In this document: positions 7,005-7,280 of the stretch, one piece after another
Layout: every line of letters begins with the position of its first letter
How positions within the stretch are numbered: position 1 is the first letter of the stretch
DNA from: Actinobacteria bacterium RBG_16_64_13
GTDB taxonomy: Bacteria > Actinomycetota > Thermoleophilia > RBG-16-64-13
Length of the DNA: 7,280 bases
Reading direction: 5' to 3'
NCBI GenBank assembly: GCA_001768675.1
Contig: MELN01000019.1
Location: 36,469-43,748 of the forward strand
The notes under the pieces: generated by a model
What the model saw: the letters and a program-made list of their open reading frames with translations, nothing else
Databases searched by the model: none
Told to the model about the DNA's origin: nothing
Made by a program: the position numbers and the translations under genes

Positions 7005-7035
7005 CCTTTCGGTCTCACTGGACGCGTTTAAAAGG
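7005..7035 (-). promoter_or_regulatory. PyrR-binding RNA hairpin overlapping the pyrB ribosome binding site
   Basis: On the minus strand, CCUUU (7035-7031) pairs with AAAGG (7009-7005), and GUC/GAC closes the hexaloop CAGUGA above an internal loop. The core GTCCAGTGAGACCGAAAGG is the same as in the pyrC leader. Flanking differences (UUUU against UUU; CGCG against CGAG) fall in the unpaired internal loop, so the structure is kept. The 3' arm runs into the Shine-Dalgarno AAAGGG, 7 nt from the ATG, which argues for translational repression by PyrR when UMP/UTP is plentiful. The fit to known PyrR loops is strong, and the neighbouring pyrR 3' end supports it. Confidence 0.9.
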
Positions 7036-7050
7036 TTCGTCTTCTAACCG

Positions 7051-7079
7051 ATTGTATCGCGCCACGGGCGGCGACTCCA
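7051..7079 (-). promoter_or_regulatory. Candidate pyrB promoter
   Basis: On the minus strand, TGGAGT (7079-7074), a 17-nt spacer and TACAAT (7056-7051, 5 of 6 to TATAAT) form a plausible sigma-70-type promoter inside the pyrR-pyrB gap. It would give a leader of about 48 nt containing only the PyrR hairpin and ribosome site. The -35 box is weak, but the same arrangement occurs before pyrC. Read-through from the pyrR promoter upstream of the window may also contribute. Confidence 0.5.
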
Positions 7080-7201
7080 GCACCGACCTGGGATCGCTAG
7101 GGAGTGGGATGGGCCCGGCCGGCCTGCAGTACGGGGCGGCCGCACAGCCCCCCGATCTTCCCCATGAACGGTTGGGTCGCCGGACCGGCCACATACCGGC
7201 T

Positions 7202-7280
7202 CTACTCCTCGATGACCACCTCGTCGACCCCGTCGCTCTCGGCCAGGTGCACCACTACCCTTTCGTTGCGGCTTGTGGGG
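7202..7280 (-). CDS. pyrR: PyrR, C-terminal 25 residues (partial at right edge)
   Basis: PyrR is the UMP/UTP-sensing RNA-binding regulator of pyrimidine genes, structurally a uracil phosphoribosyltransferase. Only the end of the frame is in the window, closing at TAG 7204-7202. It reads PTSRNERVVVHLAE, then DGVDEVVIEE. This matches the characteristic PyrR C-terminus (IPTSxxExVxVxLxExDGxDxVxI, as in the Bacillus and Mycobacterium proteins). The call rests on only 25 residues, but the adjacent pyrB and the two PyrR-type RNA hairpins make it consistent. The rest of the gene, including the phosphoribosyltransferase motif, is outside the window, so integrity cannot be judged. Confidence 0.82.
   Translation of the reverse strand, partial: PTSRNERVVVHLAESDGVDEVVIEE

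Noticed and set aside
6595..7047. 150-codon plus-strand open frame over pyrB and its leader
   Set aside because: Same-register shadow of pyrB; it would also run through the PyrR hairpin.
7080..7201. Possible terminator after pyrR in the GC-rich stretch
   Set aside because: Several GGCC/CCGG palindromes occur, but no stem is followed by a U-run and none stands out from the GC-rich background.

Overview
The window is a GC-rich bacterial segment in which every recognisable gene lies on the minus strand. Read in the direction of transcription (high to low coordinate) the order is: the last 25 codons of pyrR (entering from the right edge), pyrB (aspartate carbamoyltransferase), nifJ (a complete single-chain pyruvate:ferredoxin oxidoreductase), an osmC-type peroxiredoxin gene, a YgjP-like zinc metallopeptidase gene, and the first 236 codons of pyrC (dihydroorotase, leaving by the left edge).

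The most informative structure is regulatory. About 7 nt before the start codons of both pyrB and pyrC is a near-identical 30-31 nt RNA hairpin carrying the signature of a PyrR-binding loop. In both copies the 3' arm of the lower stem is the Shine-Dalgarno sequence. A similar candidate promoter (TGGA... at -35, GCGATAC at -10) lies just upstream of each copy. The pyrR 3' end next door supplies the likely ligand protein. The simplest reading is that PyrR bound to uridine nucleotides blocks ribosome entry on two separate short mRNA leaders. There is no room for an attenuator terminator between hairpin and start codon. This resembles the translational control described for PyrR in Mycobacterium rather than the attenuation of Bacillus subtilis.

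The pyrimidine genes are not contiguous: nifJ, osmC and the metallopeptidase gene, none of them pyrimidine genes, sit between pyrB and pyrC. pyrC has its own promoter and PyrR hairpin, so it can stay in the regulon. nifJ, separated by 123 nt on each side, has a strong Shine-Dalgarno sequence buried in a small hairpin and probably forms its own unit. osmC may follow it or have its own promoter, and the metallopeptidase gene starts 58 nt after osmC and is probably co-transcribed with it.

The organism is probably an anaerobe or an anaerobically capable bacterium, because it has a full-length PFOR with all [4Fe-4S] ligands. High GC together with RBS-overlapping PyrR hairpins fits a deep-branching actinobacterium best; a high-GC Firmicute or Chloroflexi member is not excluded. 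No tRNA, rRNA, CRISPR, insertion sequence or phage feature was seen. I see no wholly undescribed system; the paired PyrR translational switches in a split pyr cluster are the best point for follow-up.
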